Shown here piece by piece: positions 1 to 6,702 of a stretch of DNA of 8,842 nt. The DNA comes from Alphaproteobacteria bacterium (lineage in GTDB: Bacteria; Pseudomonadota; Alphaproteobacteria; Puniceispirillales; Puniceispirillaceae). Position 1 is the first letter of the stretch. The number at the start of each line of letters is the position of its first letter. The stretch is from positions 1 to 8,842 of the forward strand of contig WTHY01000018.1 of NCBI GenBank assembly GCA_011522945.1. The letters are read 5' to 3'. A program made the position numbers and the translations under genes. A model generated the notes under the pieces. It worked only from the letters and a program-made list of their open reading frames with translations, ran no database searches and was not told where the DNA came from.

Positions 1-68
1 AACAGGGCAATTTGAAAAACAAGGCAATTTGAAAAACAGGGCAATTTGAAAAACAGGGCAATTTGAAA
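1..68. repeat. 17-bp tandem repeat, four copies
   Basis: Four head-to-tail copies of a 17-bp unit (aacagggcaatttgaaa) lie at 1-17, 18-34, 35-51 and 52-68. Three are identical and the second has one G-to-A change at position 22. The word ggcaatttg recurs at 6, 23, 40 and 57, an exact 17-base period. The array touches the window edge, so the total copy number is unknown. A period of 17 is not a multiple of three and the array lies beyond the stop codon of the minus-strand SMR gene, so it is probably non-coding. A decayed resemblance (ggcaattttt) appears at 105-114. A minisatellite-like array arising by slippage is the simplest reading. Confidence 0.9.
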
Positions 69-134
69 AAGAAGATTGGATAAAAATACCTGTTGCAAAG
101 AACTGGCAATTTTTAAAAGCAGTATCTGCTGCCT

Positions 135-491
135 CTACCCGCTAAGATTCATTTTCGAGAATAGCTGTATGACGACAATGCCGCCGATAATCATCGCGAT
201 CCCAATCACGGCAGCAAGATCAAGCACCTCATCAAACAGATAGATAGAGGCTATGGTAATCAAGACGATACCCAAAGCAGACCAGAGTGCATAGGTTATG
301 CCAACAGGAAGCGTTCGCATAACGAATGACAGAAAAAAGAAAGCTACTATATAAGCGGCTATCATCGTTATCGTTGGCGCAAGCTTCGTAAAAGACATTG
401 ACGCCTTCAAAGCTGTTGTCCCAACCACCTCTGCCGCAACTGCTATAGTGAGATAGATATAGGGCAAATAAGGCGCTAAATGTTTCATCAC
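135..491 (-). CDS. SMR-family multidrug/quaternary-ammonium efflux transporter (EmrE/QacE type)
   Basis: This is a small inner-membrane protein of 118 residues that matches the small multidrug resistance family, whose members work as dual-topology dimers exchanging protons for cationic drugs. Four hydrophobic segments are visible at about 11-29, 40-58, 65-85 and 93-111. The key membrane glutamate is E21 in AEVVGTTALK, corresponding to EmrE E14. EmrE Y40, Y60 and W63 correspond to Y47, Y67 and W70 (GITYALWSALG). The EVVGTT signature favours the drug-exporting Qac subtype over the guanidinium exporters (Gdx/SugE). The actual substrate cannot be read from sequence. The first codon is GTG at 491, immediately followed by ATG at 488. 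An AAAGGG-like ribosome site at 502-507 is 10 nt from the GTG and 13 nt from the ATG, so either start is possible. The gene is divergent from the LysR regulator, which may control it. Confidence 0.93.
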   Translation of the reverse strand: MMKHLAPYLPYIYLTIAVAAEVVGTTALKASMSFTKLAPTITMIAAYIVAFFFLSFVMRTLPVGITYALWSALGIVLITIASIYLFDEVLDLAAVIGIAMIIGGIVVIQLFSKMNLSG

Positions 492-605
492 TATGGTCTG
501 ACCCTTTAAACTTGTTTAGATTATTGAGCAAAAACGCATCTTGTCTCTAAACCTAATTGAACCATATCATAGCTACACGTTTCCAGCTGCGGAGGAAAGA
601 TAGAA
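492..605. promoter_or_regulatory. Divergent control region between SMR transporter and LysR regulator
   Basis: This 114-bp gap must hold promoters for both divergent genes. A TAAAC/GTTTA half-site occurs three times: TAAAC at 507-511, its inverse GTTTA at 514-518 (a perfect 5-bp-arm palindrome with a 2-bp centre), and TAAAC again at 548-552. GTTTAGA at 514-520 and TCTAAAC at 546-552 also form a 7-bp inverted pair. An imperfect 20-bp dyad spans 512-531 (TTGnTnA arms). A possible sigma-70-like promoter for the regulator is TTGTCT at 541-546 and TATCAT at 565-570, spaced by 18 bp. The regulator has a good ribosome site, GGAGG at 591-595. The half-sites are observed; their use as LysR-type operators is inference, and none fits the T-N11-A rule cleanly. 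Confidence 0.45.
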
Positions 606-1553
606 ATGGACCTTCTGACCTCAATGCGTGTGTTTATGCATATTGCCAATCAACAGTCATTCAGGGGTGCTGCTGATTCCCTAAATATGACACCATCAGC
701 AATATCAAAGCATTTAGCGGCGCTTGAAACGCATTTAGGCAGCTCTCTTATCGAAAGAACAACGAGGCGGGTTACCATCACTGAGGTTGGTGAGAATTAC
801 CTGACAAGGTGTCGGCATATCCTTTCTGAGATAGATGAAGCTGAAATGGAAGTTGCAGATGCAACAGACCAAGTCCGTGGTATTTTGAAGGTCTCTGCTC
901 CGCCTGCATTTGCCCATCGGCATATCGCGCCACATCTACCTGAATTCTTAAAAAATTATCCGCAATTATCCGTAGATTTAATCACGACTGATCATTCTGT
1001 TCTGCCAACACACACTATTATTGATGTACATGTTAGGCTTTCAGCCATTACAGATTCTCCGGAATTAGAAACTGTTACACTAGCTCCGAATCGTCGTCGG
1101 CTTGTTGCCTCTCAATCTTATCTAGACCGCTATGGTGTGCCGAACACACAAGCTGATTTGCGAAAACATAAACTTGTGACACTGGAATATGGGCATCCAC
1201 ATAATGATTGGCACTTCACAAATGAAGCCGGCGGTATAGATACATTCAGAGCCAGTGGCTCGATACGGATCGATTCCGGAGATGCGTTATTACGCACCAT
1301 CTTGAATGATGGCGGTATTGGCATGCTACCAAATTATGTATCAGGCAAACATATACATATGGGTGATTTAGTGCCTGTTATGGATGAGCTTGTACGTGAG
1401 GATGAACCAATTCATGCCACATATCGTGCTGCTAACCATAGACGGCAACGCATTGAATTATTTGTAAATTATCTATCTGAACTATATGGAGACGCTCCCT
1501 ATTGGGAGCATGAGGATGGCACATCAGACGCAGCCAAACGTGCTGCGCGATAA
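606..1553 (+). CDS. LysR-family transcriptional regulator (CrgA/DmlR-like)
   Basis: This is a full-length LysR-type regulator of 315 residues. The N-terminal winged helix-turn-helix covers about residues 1-60. It includes the typical SFRGAADSLNMTPSAIS stretch (18-34) with recognition helix around 29-45, and the wing ERTTRRVTITEVG (50-62). A linker helix at about 63-88 leads to the periplasmic-binding-protein-like effector domain from about 90 to 295. The ERTTRR and LKVSAPPAFAHRHIAP patterns suggest the CrgA/DmlR branch, but the effector is not recognisable. The start at 606 is supported by GGAGG at 591-595, 10 nt upstream; an internal Met at residue 7 would cut into the first helix. It is transcribed away from the SMR exporter, the usual arrangement of LysR proteins with a target gene, so control of that exporter is a reasonable inference. 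The last 20 residues are polar and probably disordered. Confidence 0.93.
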   Translation: MDLLTSMRVFMHIANQQSFRGAADSLNMTPSAISKHLAALETHLGSSLIERTTRRVTITEVGENYLTRCRHILSEIDEAEMEVADATDQVRGILKVSAPPAFAHRHIAPHLPEFLKNYPQLSVDLITTDHSVLPTHTIIDVHVRLSAITDSPELETVTLAPNRRRLVASQSYLDRYGVPNTQADLRKHKLVTLEYGHPHNDWHFTNEAGGIDTFRASGSIRIDSGDALLRTILNDGGIGMLPNYVSGKHIHMGDLVPVMDELVREDEPIHATYRAANHRRQRIELFVNYLSELYGDAPYWEHEDGTSDAAKRAAR

Positions 1554-1866
1554 AATTGGTCATTGGTTATCACGACATTATGTCGGTTGTGGTCATAACC
1601 CCAGAAAGCCGTAAAATACTAATATCTCTCTCAGGCTGTGCATGACCAACTATTATATAGCTCGCATCTGAAAATGCAGTCGGTGCATCCTTTCAGCAAC
1701 AACCATCTTAAGCTATTTCACAAAGCCACCGACATACCGACGTCAAACACCAGATATCGCCGTAGTCACCATGCATCTATGCGCAGCTACGCACGGGTTA
1801 CCCATAATTAGGACCAGTCATCTGTGCAATATTTACATAGCTGCAAATTGCTGCAAAACTGGGGTC
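1554..1866. other. 313-bp non-coding gap between convergent lysR and gatB, with hairpins
   Basis: No convincing coding region is visible on either strand here. The gap separates the 3' ends of lysR (plus) and gatB (minus). It contains a nested hairpin right after lysR (1565-1600), a 7-bp inverted pair GTCGGTG at 1679-1685 with CACCGAC at 1727-1733, a TGCG/CGCA mini-stem near 1780-1793, and GGGTTACCC around 1797-1805. The word GTCGGT occurs four times, twice on each strand (plus 1582-1587 and 1679-1684; minus 1728-1733 and 1736-1741). No T-run follows any of these stems in either direction, so I see no classic intrinsic terminator. It could hold factor-dependent terminators, a small structured RNA, or the remains of an old insertion. 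Confidence 0.6.
1565..1600 (+). other. Nested inverted repeat just downstream of lysR
   Basis: An outer perfect 6-bp pair, GGTTAT (1565-1570) with ATAACC (1595-1600), encloses CGACA (1573-1577), a TTA loop and TGTCG (1581-1585). CAC at 1571-1573 could alternatively pair with GTG at 1589-1591. It starts 11 bp after the lysR stop, where a transcript-end structure would be expected. It lacks a following run of T, so it may stabilise the 3' end rather than terminate by itself. Confidence 0.4.
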
Positions 1867-3345
1867 TTATCCATCAAGTTTCTGACGTAAGATCTGATTA
1901 ACCATTGCTGGATTAGCCTGACCGCCAGATTGTTTCATAACCTGACCGACAAAAAAGCCAAATAACTTATCTTTGCCGCCGCGATATTCAGCAACCTTAT
2001 CTTCATTAGCCTGCATTACACTGTCAATAAGCGTTTCAATCGCGCCACTATCAGATACTTGCTTCAAGCCCTTCTCTTCAATGATGTCAGCTGCTGCTTT
2101 TCCCGTTTCGAACATGTCAGCAAACACATCTTTGGCAATCCGTCCAGAAATCGTGCCGTCTGAAATTAGGTCAACAAGCGCTCCAAGCTGGTCAGGCGAG
2201 ATGGGCGACGAGTCTAAATCAAGAGACGCCTTATTCAGAGCTCCAAATAATTCCACACTCATCCAGTTTGCAGTTAATTTGCGGTCACGACCAGCACTAG
2301 CAGCCTCGTAGAATGCTGCTGTTTCCTTTTCTTCAGTAAGAACAGCAGCATCATAATCAGACAAGCCATATTCACCAGTCATTCTAGCGCGAATCTCATC
2401 TGGCAGCTCTGGCAAGGCTGCTTCAATTTCTGAGACCACCTCCTCTGACAGCACTAATGGCAATAGGTCAGGATCTGGGAAATATCGATAATCATGGGCA
2501 TCTTCTTTACCACGCATTGTGCGGGTCGTGCCTGTGCTGGTATCGAAAAGCCGCGTTTCCTGATCAATGGTGCCGCCTTCTTCGATGATTTCAATTTGGC
2601 GTTGCACCTCATAATTGATCGCCTGCGTGATAAATCGCACAGAATTCAGATTTTTCGTTTCTGTTCTTGTACCAAGCTCTTCACCTGGTCGACGCACTGA
2701 CACATTTACATCTGCACGCAGAGAGCCTTCTTCCATATTGCCGTCACATGTGCCGAGATAACGCAAGATGGAGCGTAGCTTTTTGATATAAGCACCAGCT
2801 TGTTCAGCAGACCGCAAATCAGGACGAGACACAATTTCCATAAGGGCAACACCAGAGCGGTTTAAATCGATATATGATTTTGATGGATGCTGATCATGCA
2901 TGGATTTCCCAGCATCTTGCTCCAGATGCAAACGCTCAATACCAATCTCATGAGTTGACCCATCTTTCAAGGAGATGGTTATTGACCCCTCGCCCACAAT
3001 TGGCTGTTTGAACTGACTAATTTGATAGCCTTGCGGCAAGTCTGCATAAAAATAATTTTTCCGGTCAAATACGCTTGTAAGATTTATTTCAGCTTTTAAA
3101 CCAAGGCCCGTCTTAACAGCTTGACGGACACATTCAGCATTAATCACAGGCAACATACCTGGCATGGCCGCATCAACAAGAGACACATTCTGGTTGGGCT
3201 CTGCGCCAAATCGTGTAGATGATCCAGAAAATAATTTTGCTTCTGACAAAACTTGCGCGTGCACTTCCATGCCGATCACAACTTCCCACAGGCCTGTCTC
3301 ACCTTGAACAAGGTTTGTGTTATCTGTCATATCCTGAGTGCTCAT
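1867..3345 (-). CDS. gatB: Asp-tRNA(Asn)/Glu-tRNA(Gln) amidotransferase subunit B
   Basis: GatB is the tRNA-binding and kinase subunit of GatCAB. It phosphorylates the side chain of misacylated Glu-tRNAGln or Asp-tRNAAsn and then accepts ammonia delivered from GatA. The 492-residue protein has the usual length and complete family landmarks: GMEVHAQ at 25-31, the [19 protein letters not shown] block at 93-111, then [24 protein letters not shown] and [18 protein letters not shown] in the cradle domain. The C-terminal helical and YqeY-like domain ends in [13 protein letters not shown]. The ATG at 3345 overlaps the gatA stop as ATGA, and a perfect AGGAGG lies at 3352-3357, 6 nt upstream, which fixes this start over the Met at residue 6. 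It is the last gene of the gatC-gatA-gatB operon, and no intrinsic terminator is visible after it. Confidence 0.98.
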   Translation of the reverse strand: MSTQDMTDNTNLVQGETGLWEVVIGMEVHAQVLSEAKLFSGSSTRFGAEPNQNVSLVDAAMPGMLPVINAECVRQAVKTGLGLKAEINLTSVFDRKNYFYADLPQGYQISQFKQPIVGEGSITISLKDGSTHEIGIERLHLEQDAGKSMHDQHPSKSYIDLNRSGVALMEIVSRPDLRSAEQAGAYIKKLRSILRYLGTCDGNMEEGSLRADVNVSVRRPGEELGTRTETKNLNSVRFITQAINYEVQRQIEIIEEGGTIDQETRLFDTSTGTTRTMRGKEDAHDYRYFPDPDLLPLVLSEEVVSEIEAALPELPDEIRARMTGEYGLSDYDAAVLTEEKETAAFYEAASAGRDRKLTANWMSVELFGALNKASLDLDSSPISPDQLGALVDLISDGTISGRIAKDVFADMFETGKAAADIIEEKGLKQVSDSGAIETLIDSVMQANEDKVAEYRGGKDKLFGFFVGQVMKQSGGQANPAMVNQILRQKLDG

Positions 3346-4826
3346 CGTAAGCCTCCTGCAGCGCGGACTGGATTCAACTGGAAGGCCGCAGCCTCCTCTA
3401 ACGTTTTTGCTACTTGATAAATGCGATCCTCGCGGAACGACCCTGCTAGCACTTGCAGACCGAGCGGCAGACCAGCCTCTGACAGACCTGCAGGCACGGA
3501 AATACCCGGAATACCTGCCAGATTAGCAGGCACAGTAAAGACATCATTCAAATACATTGTGACAGGATCATCCTGCTTAACACCAAGTTCAAAGGCCGCA
3601 GATGGTGTTGCTGGTGTCAGAATTGCGTCAACCTGAGTGAATGCATTATCAAAATCAGTCTTTATTAACTGACGTACCTGTTGTGCCTTCAAATAATAGG
3701 CATCGTAATAACCTGCAGACAGAGCATATGTGCCTATCATAATGCGCCGTTTTACTTCATCACCGAAGCCAGCAGAACGAGTGGCTGCATACATCTCGTC
3801 AAGAGACCCGCCTTCATCTACACGGGAACCGTAGCGCACGCCGTCATAACGTGCCAAGTTAGAGGATGCTTCTGCAGGGGCAATAATATAGTAGCATGGC
3901 AGAGCGTATTTCGTATGTGGCAAAGAGATTTCAACAAGCTCAGCACCTGCATCTTTCAACCATGACTGGCCTTGTTCCCATAATTTCAAAATAGCTGGGT
4001 CCATACCATCCATGACATACTCAGACGGGATGCCTATTTTCAGACCTTTGACACCTGCCTGCATCGCTGCCTGCAAATCAGGCATGGCCACATCAGCAGA
4101 TGTAGAATCCATTTTGTCATGGCCGGCCATAGCTTCAAGCATGAGAGCTGAATCAGCAACATCTCTGGTAAATGGACCTGCCTGATCAAGAGATGAAGCA
4201 AAGGCAACAATGCCCCATCTAGAACATCTGCCATAAGTTGGCTTCATACCAACAATACCGCAAAGTGCAGCTGGTTGCCGGATAGACCCACCTGTATCTG
4301 TACCAGTCGCAATTAGAGATGACCCTGATGATACAGAGGCTGCAGAGCCGCCAGATGAGCCACCGGCTGCTAAATCTGGTCCGTCTTCAGAACTCCATGG
4401 GTTGATAGCCGGGCCAAATGCTGATGTCTCATTGGCTGAGCCCATCGCAAATTCATCACAATTGATTTTGCCAAGCATAACACCCCCAGCATCCCAGAGC
4501 TGGTTTGTTACAAAACTTTCATAGGTTGGCGTGAACCCTTTCAAGATGTTTGAGCAGGCTGTTGTTTCCACACCCTTTGTGCAGAATAAGTCCTTCACCC
4601 CAACAGGAATACCCTCTAATGGCCCAGCCTTGCCTTCAGCAAGCCGCTTATCACTCGCAGCCGCCATCTCAAGTGCTTTTGACTGTGTTTCTGCTACATA
4701 GGCATTGAGACCACGAGTCTCATCCATAGCACCAATGTAGGCATTGGTAAGTTCTGTGGCAGAAATAGCCTTACTATCAAGCGCCTTACGCGCCTCAACT
4801 GCAGTTAACTTAAGGATATCAGACAT
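3342..4826 (-). CDS. gatA: Asp-tRNA(Asn)/Glu-tRNA(Gln) amidotransferase subunit A
   Basis: GatA is the amidase-signature subunit that hydrolyses glutamine (or asparagine) and channels ammonia to GatB. The protein is 494 residues, standard for the family. The Ser-cisSer-Lys catalytic triad is intact: K78 in [10 protein letters not shown], the cis-serine S157 in [11 protein letters not shown], and the nucleophile S181 in [11 protein letters not shown]. The 24-residue spacing between the two serines matches characterised GatA proteins. The ATG at 4826 shares one base with the gatC stop (TAATG on the coding strand), and an AAGG ribosome site sits 10 nt upstream at 4837-4840. The gene therefore depends at least partly on translation of gatC, and its own stop overlaps the gatB start by 4 nt, consistent with stoichiometric production of the three subunits. 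Confidence 0.98.
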   Translation of the reverse strand: MSDILKLTAVEARKALDSKAISATELTNAYIGAMDETRGLNAYVAETQSKALEMAAASDKRLAEGKAGPLEGIPVGVKDLFCTKGVETTACSNILKGFTPTYESFVTNQLWDAGGVMLGKINCDEFAMGSANETSAFGPAINPWSSEDGPDLAAGGSSGGSAASVSSGSSLIATGTDTGGSIRQPAALCGIVGMKPTYGRCSRWGIVAFASSLDQAGPFTRDVADSALMLEAMAGHDKMDSTSADVAMPDLQAAMQAGVKGLKIGIPSEYVMDGMDPAILKLWEQGQSWLKDAGAELVEISLPHTKYALPCYYIIAPAEASSNLARYDGVRYGSRVDEGGSLDEMYAATRSAGFGDEVKRRIMIGTYALSAGYYDAYYLKAQQVRQLIKTDFDNAFTQVDAILTPATPSAAFELGVKQDDPVTMYLNDVFTVPANLAGIPGISVPAGLSEAGLPLGLQVLAGSFREDRIYQVAKTLEEAAAFQLNPVRAAGGLR

Positions 4827-5113
4827 TATTCAACTACCTTTGGAACTACAAAAAATCCGCTTGCCTGCTCTGGCGCATTCGCCAATATCTGGTCAACCTT
4901 GTCGCCGTCAGTAACAGCATCTTGCCGCAATGGCAGATTATGGCCTGTTACACTTGCCAAAGGCGCAACACCATCCGTATCAACCTCATTTAGCTCTTCG
5001 ATCCAATTCAGAATGTGATTAAGTTCTGAGGCAATCGTATCTGTCTCTTCATCTGAAACAGCAATACGCGCCAATTTGGCTATTTTTTTCACTGTGCTTT
5101 TGTCTACAGACAT
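4826..5113 (-). CDS. gatC: Asp-tRNA(Asn)/Glu-tRNA(Gln) amidotransferase subunit C
   Basis: GatC is the small subunit that wraps around the GatA-GatB interface and stabilises the complex. The 95-residue protein is full length: the N-terminal helix [16 protein letters not shown] (8-23), the second helix [19 protein letters not shown] (31-49), then the extended [11 protein letters not shown] segment and the C-terminal FFVVPKVVE (87-95) that packs on the partner subunits. It is the first gene of the operon. The ribosome site before 5113 is weak (GGCGGTAAG-like). The promoter must lie in the 81-bp gap shared with ruvX. Confidence 0.96.
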   Translation of the reverse strand: MSVDKSTVKKIAKLARIAVSDEETDTIASELNHILNWIEELNEVDTDGVAPLASVTGHNLPLRQDAVTDGDKVDQILANAPEQASGFFVVPKVVE

Positions 5114-5194
5114 GGTTTACTTACCGCCATTAAGCTGCTTTCACGCTGGGCATACTGCCCGTTTCATAATTTATAAAGGCAATTAACACTCAGC
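5114..5194. promoter_or_regulatory. Divergent promoter region between gatC and ruvX, with a GGGCA/TGCCC palindrome
   Basis: This short gap must contain start signals for gatCAB (minus) and the ruvX-pyr cluster (plus). A perfect palindrome, GGGCA (5148-5152), TAC, TGCCC (5156-5160), sits near its centre. An AT-rich stretch at 5163-5176 (cataatttataaa) could supply a -10 element for either direction, but I cannot identify a well-spaced -35 partner with confidence. An operator or a short leader hairpin are both possible. Confidence 0.35.
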
Positions 5195-5662
5195 ATGCCT
5201 ATCTGCAAGTTTTTCGATGCGATTTCTGTTTTTCCACCCCATCAAAAATTTATGGGGCTTGATGTTGGAAAAAAAACCATTGGTGTAGCTATTGGTGATG
5301 CCACACATAAAATCGCTAGTCCGCACCGTATCATTTGGCGCCAGAAATTCACCAGTGATATGCTGGGGCTGTGTGATGAAATGGATGAAATTGGGGTTGC
5401 CGGACTGGTTATTGGCTGGCCACTAAATATGGATGGGTCTGAGGGACCAAGATGTGATTCCACTCGTGATTTCGCGCATGCTTTTCTTCGATTACGGGAC
5501 ATGCCAATCGTATTTCAAGATGAAAGATGGTCCACTCAAGCTGTTGAACGCAGTATGGTGGACGCTGATATGACACGGCAAAATCGTCACGCCCGTCGAG
5601 ATGCGCTTGCAGCAACTTGGATACTTCAAGCAGCTTTCGACCAGTATAACACGTCTGGTTAG
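5195..5662 (+). CDS. ruvX: Putative pre-16S rRNA nuclease / Holliday junction resolvase-like RuvX (YqgF)
   Basis: RuvX/YqgF is a cytoplasmic RNase H-fold nuclease implicated in 5' processing of pre-16S rRNA and earlier proposed as a Holliday junction resolvase. The 155-residue protein has the expected acidic positions: D23 in FMGLDVGKKTIGVAIGD, the VIGWPLNMDGSEGP loop (72-85), DERWST at 109-114, and D136 in RRDALAATWILQ. The N-terminal extension of about 18 residues before the first strand is common in alphaproteobacterial members and supports the start at 5195, although the nearest AAAGG (5175-5179) is 15 nt away. The ATG at 5252 would start only three residues before D23 and is unlikely. 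The gene is divergent from gatC and followed 64 bp later by pyrB, so it may head that transcription unit. Confidence 0.94.
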   Translation: MPICKFFDAISVFPPHQKFMGLDVGKKTIGVAIGDATHKIASPHRIIWRQKFTSDMLGLCDEMDEIGVAGLVIGWPLNMDGSEGPRCDSTRDFAHAFLRLRDMPIVFQDERWSTQAVERSMVDADMTRQNRHARRDALAATWILQAAFDQYNTSG

Positions 5663-5726
5663 ATAATTTTTATTGGACGATAGCGTCAGATTACAGTATT
5701 CAGCCTAAACAATTTTATGAGGCCTG

Positions 5727-6674
5727 ATGGAAATGTTATTGTCCAACACAAAGCCTGCATCTCTCAGCAAACGCCATATTTTGGGGATTGAGGGTATGCC
5801 AGTTCATGAAATGATGGGGCTTTTGGCAAGAGCCAGTGAATTTGCTGACCATCCCAAAGAAACTTTTCATGACTGCCTGCGTGGCCGCACTATCGTGAAT
5901 TTATTTTATGAAAATTCCACACGTACACGTGTTTCTTTCGAGGTGGCTGGTAAACGTCTTGGCGCATCAATCTTAAATATCTCTGTTGCTGGGTCATCTG
6001 TGAAAAAAGGGGAAACATTGATTGATACAGCAACAACACTGAATGCGATGCATCCTGATATCCTTGTTGTCAGGCACAATGCGTCAGGGGCCCCTGCTCT
6101 ACTCAGTCAGCATATTGATGCTGCGATTATCAATGCAGGTGATGGACGTCATGAACACCCAACCCAAGCCTTGTTAGATGCGCTAACAATACAGCGAAAA
6201 TTTGGCCAAATAGCCGGCCTGAAAATTGCCATATGTGGAGATATTACCAATAGCCGTGTAGCACGGTCAAATCTGCTACTACTTGGCTCACTTGGCGCAG
6301 AGCTTCGGTTTGTAAGCCCCTCAACGCTGCTGCCATCAGCTTTCGATGATATGGGTGTGGACTGTTATACTGACTTAGAGGCCGGCATAGAAAATTGCGA
6401 CATTGTGATGATGCTAAGACTGCAACAAGAGCGTATGGAAGGCCGAGAAGTGCCGAGCCAGCATGAATATTTTCACTTTTTTGGGTTAAATGCAGAAAAA
6501 CTGCACCGTGCTGCGCCAAATGCATTTGTTATGCATCCTGGGCCAATGAATAGAGGCGTGGAAATCGACTCGCAAATTGCTGATGATAAACTCAAGAGTT
6601 TAATTCAAACTCAAGTAGAGCTCGGAGTTGCTGCGCGGATGGCATGCCTTGAAGCTGTTGCTCAGCATCTATAA
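5727..6674 (+). CDS. pyrB: Aspartate carbamoyltransferase catalytic subunit
   Basis: PyrB condenses carbamoyl phosphate and aspartate to N-carbamoyl-aspartate, the committed step of de novo pyrimidine synthesis. All catalytic landmarks are present: the carbamoyl-phosphate loop [11 protein letters not shown] with S64-T65-R66-T67, K94 in [10 protein letters not shown]116, [12 protein letters not shown] with H144 and Q147, MMLRLQQER, and [11 protein letters not shown] near the C terminus. The first ATG at 5727 has GAGG (5719-5722) only 4 nt away, while the second ATG at 5733 is 10 nt away. The true start may therefore be two codons later, with no effect on the fold. pyrC follows after 28 nt. No PyrI regulatory subunit is encoded here, which fits an ATCase assembled with a PyrC-like partner. 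Confidence 0.97.
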   Translation: MEMLLSNTKPASLSKRHILGIEGMPVHEMMGLLARASEFADHPKETFHDCLRGRTIVNLFYENSTRTRVSFEVAGKRLGASILNISVAGSSVKKGETLIDTATTLNAMHPDILVVRHNASGAPALLSQHIDAAIINAGDGRHEHPTQALLDALTIQRKFGQIAGLKIAICGDITNSRVARSNLLLLGSLGAELRFVSPSTLLPSAFDDMGVDCYTDLEAGIENCDIVMMLRLQQERMEGREVPSQHEYFHFFGLNAEKLHRAAPNAFVMHPGPMNRGVEIDSQIADDKLKSLIQTQVELGVAARMACLEAVAQHL

Positions 6675-6702
6675 TCATGAGCGCTTTTATTGGAACTTGC
6701 AG

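Noticed and set aside
1..68. CRISPR array
   Set aside because: The 17-bp units are directly adjacent with no spacers, and no cas genes are present.
232..531. 99-residue minus-strand open frame overlapping the SMR gene
   Set aside because: It is a shifted frame of the SMR gene. The overlapping 118-residue frame has clear SMR motifs, and this one has cysteine- and serine-rich, non-family-like sequence.
512..531. Textbook LysR T-N11-A box
   Set aside because: The dyad is centred between two bases, giving T-N10-A or T-N16-A rather than T-N11-A, so I list it only as an imperfect dyad.
1973..2311. 112-residue plus-strand open frame inside gatB
   Set aside because: It is antisense to the conserved C-terminal domain of GatB and has no recognisable features.
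3681..3965. 94-residue plus-strand open frame inside gatA
   Set aside because: It is antisense to conserved GatA sequence with no ribosome site or family features.
6628..6702. N-terminal extension of pyrC into pyrB
   Set aside because: The extension has no dihydroorotase similarity and overlaps the conserved C terminus of PyrB. The ATG at 6703 has a ribosome site and fits the family start.
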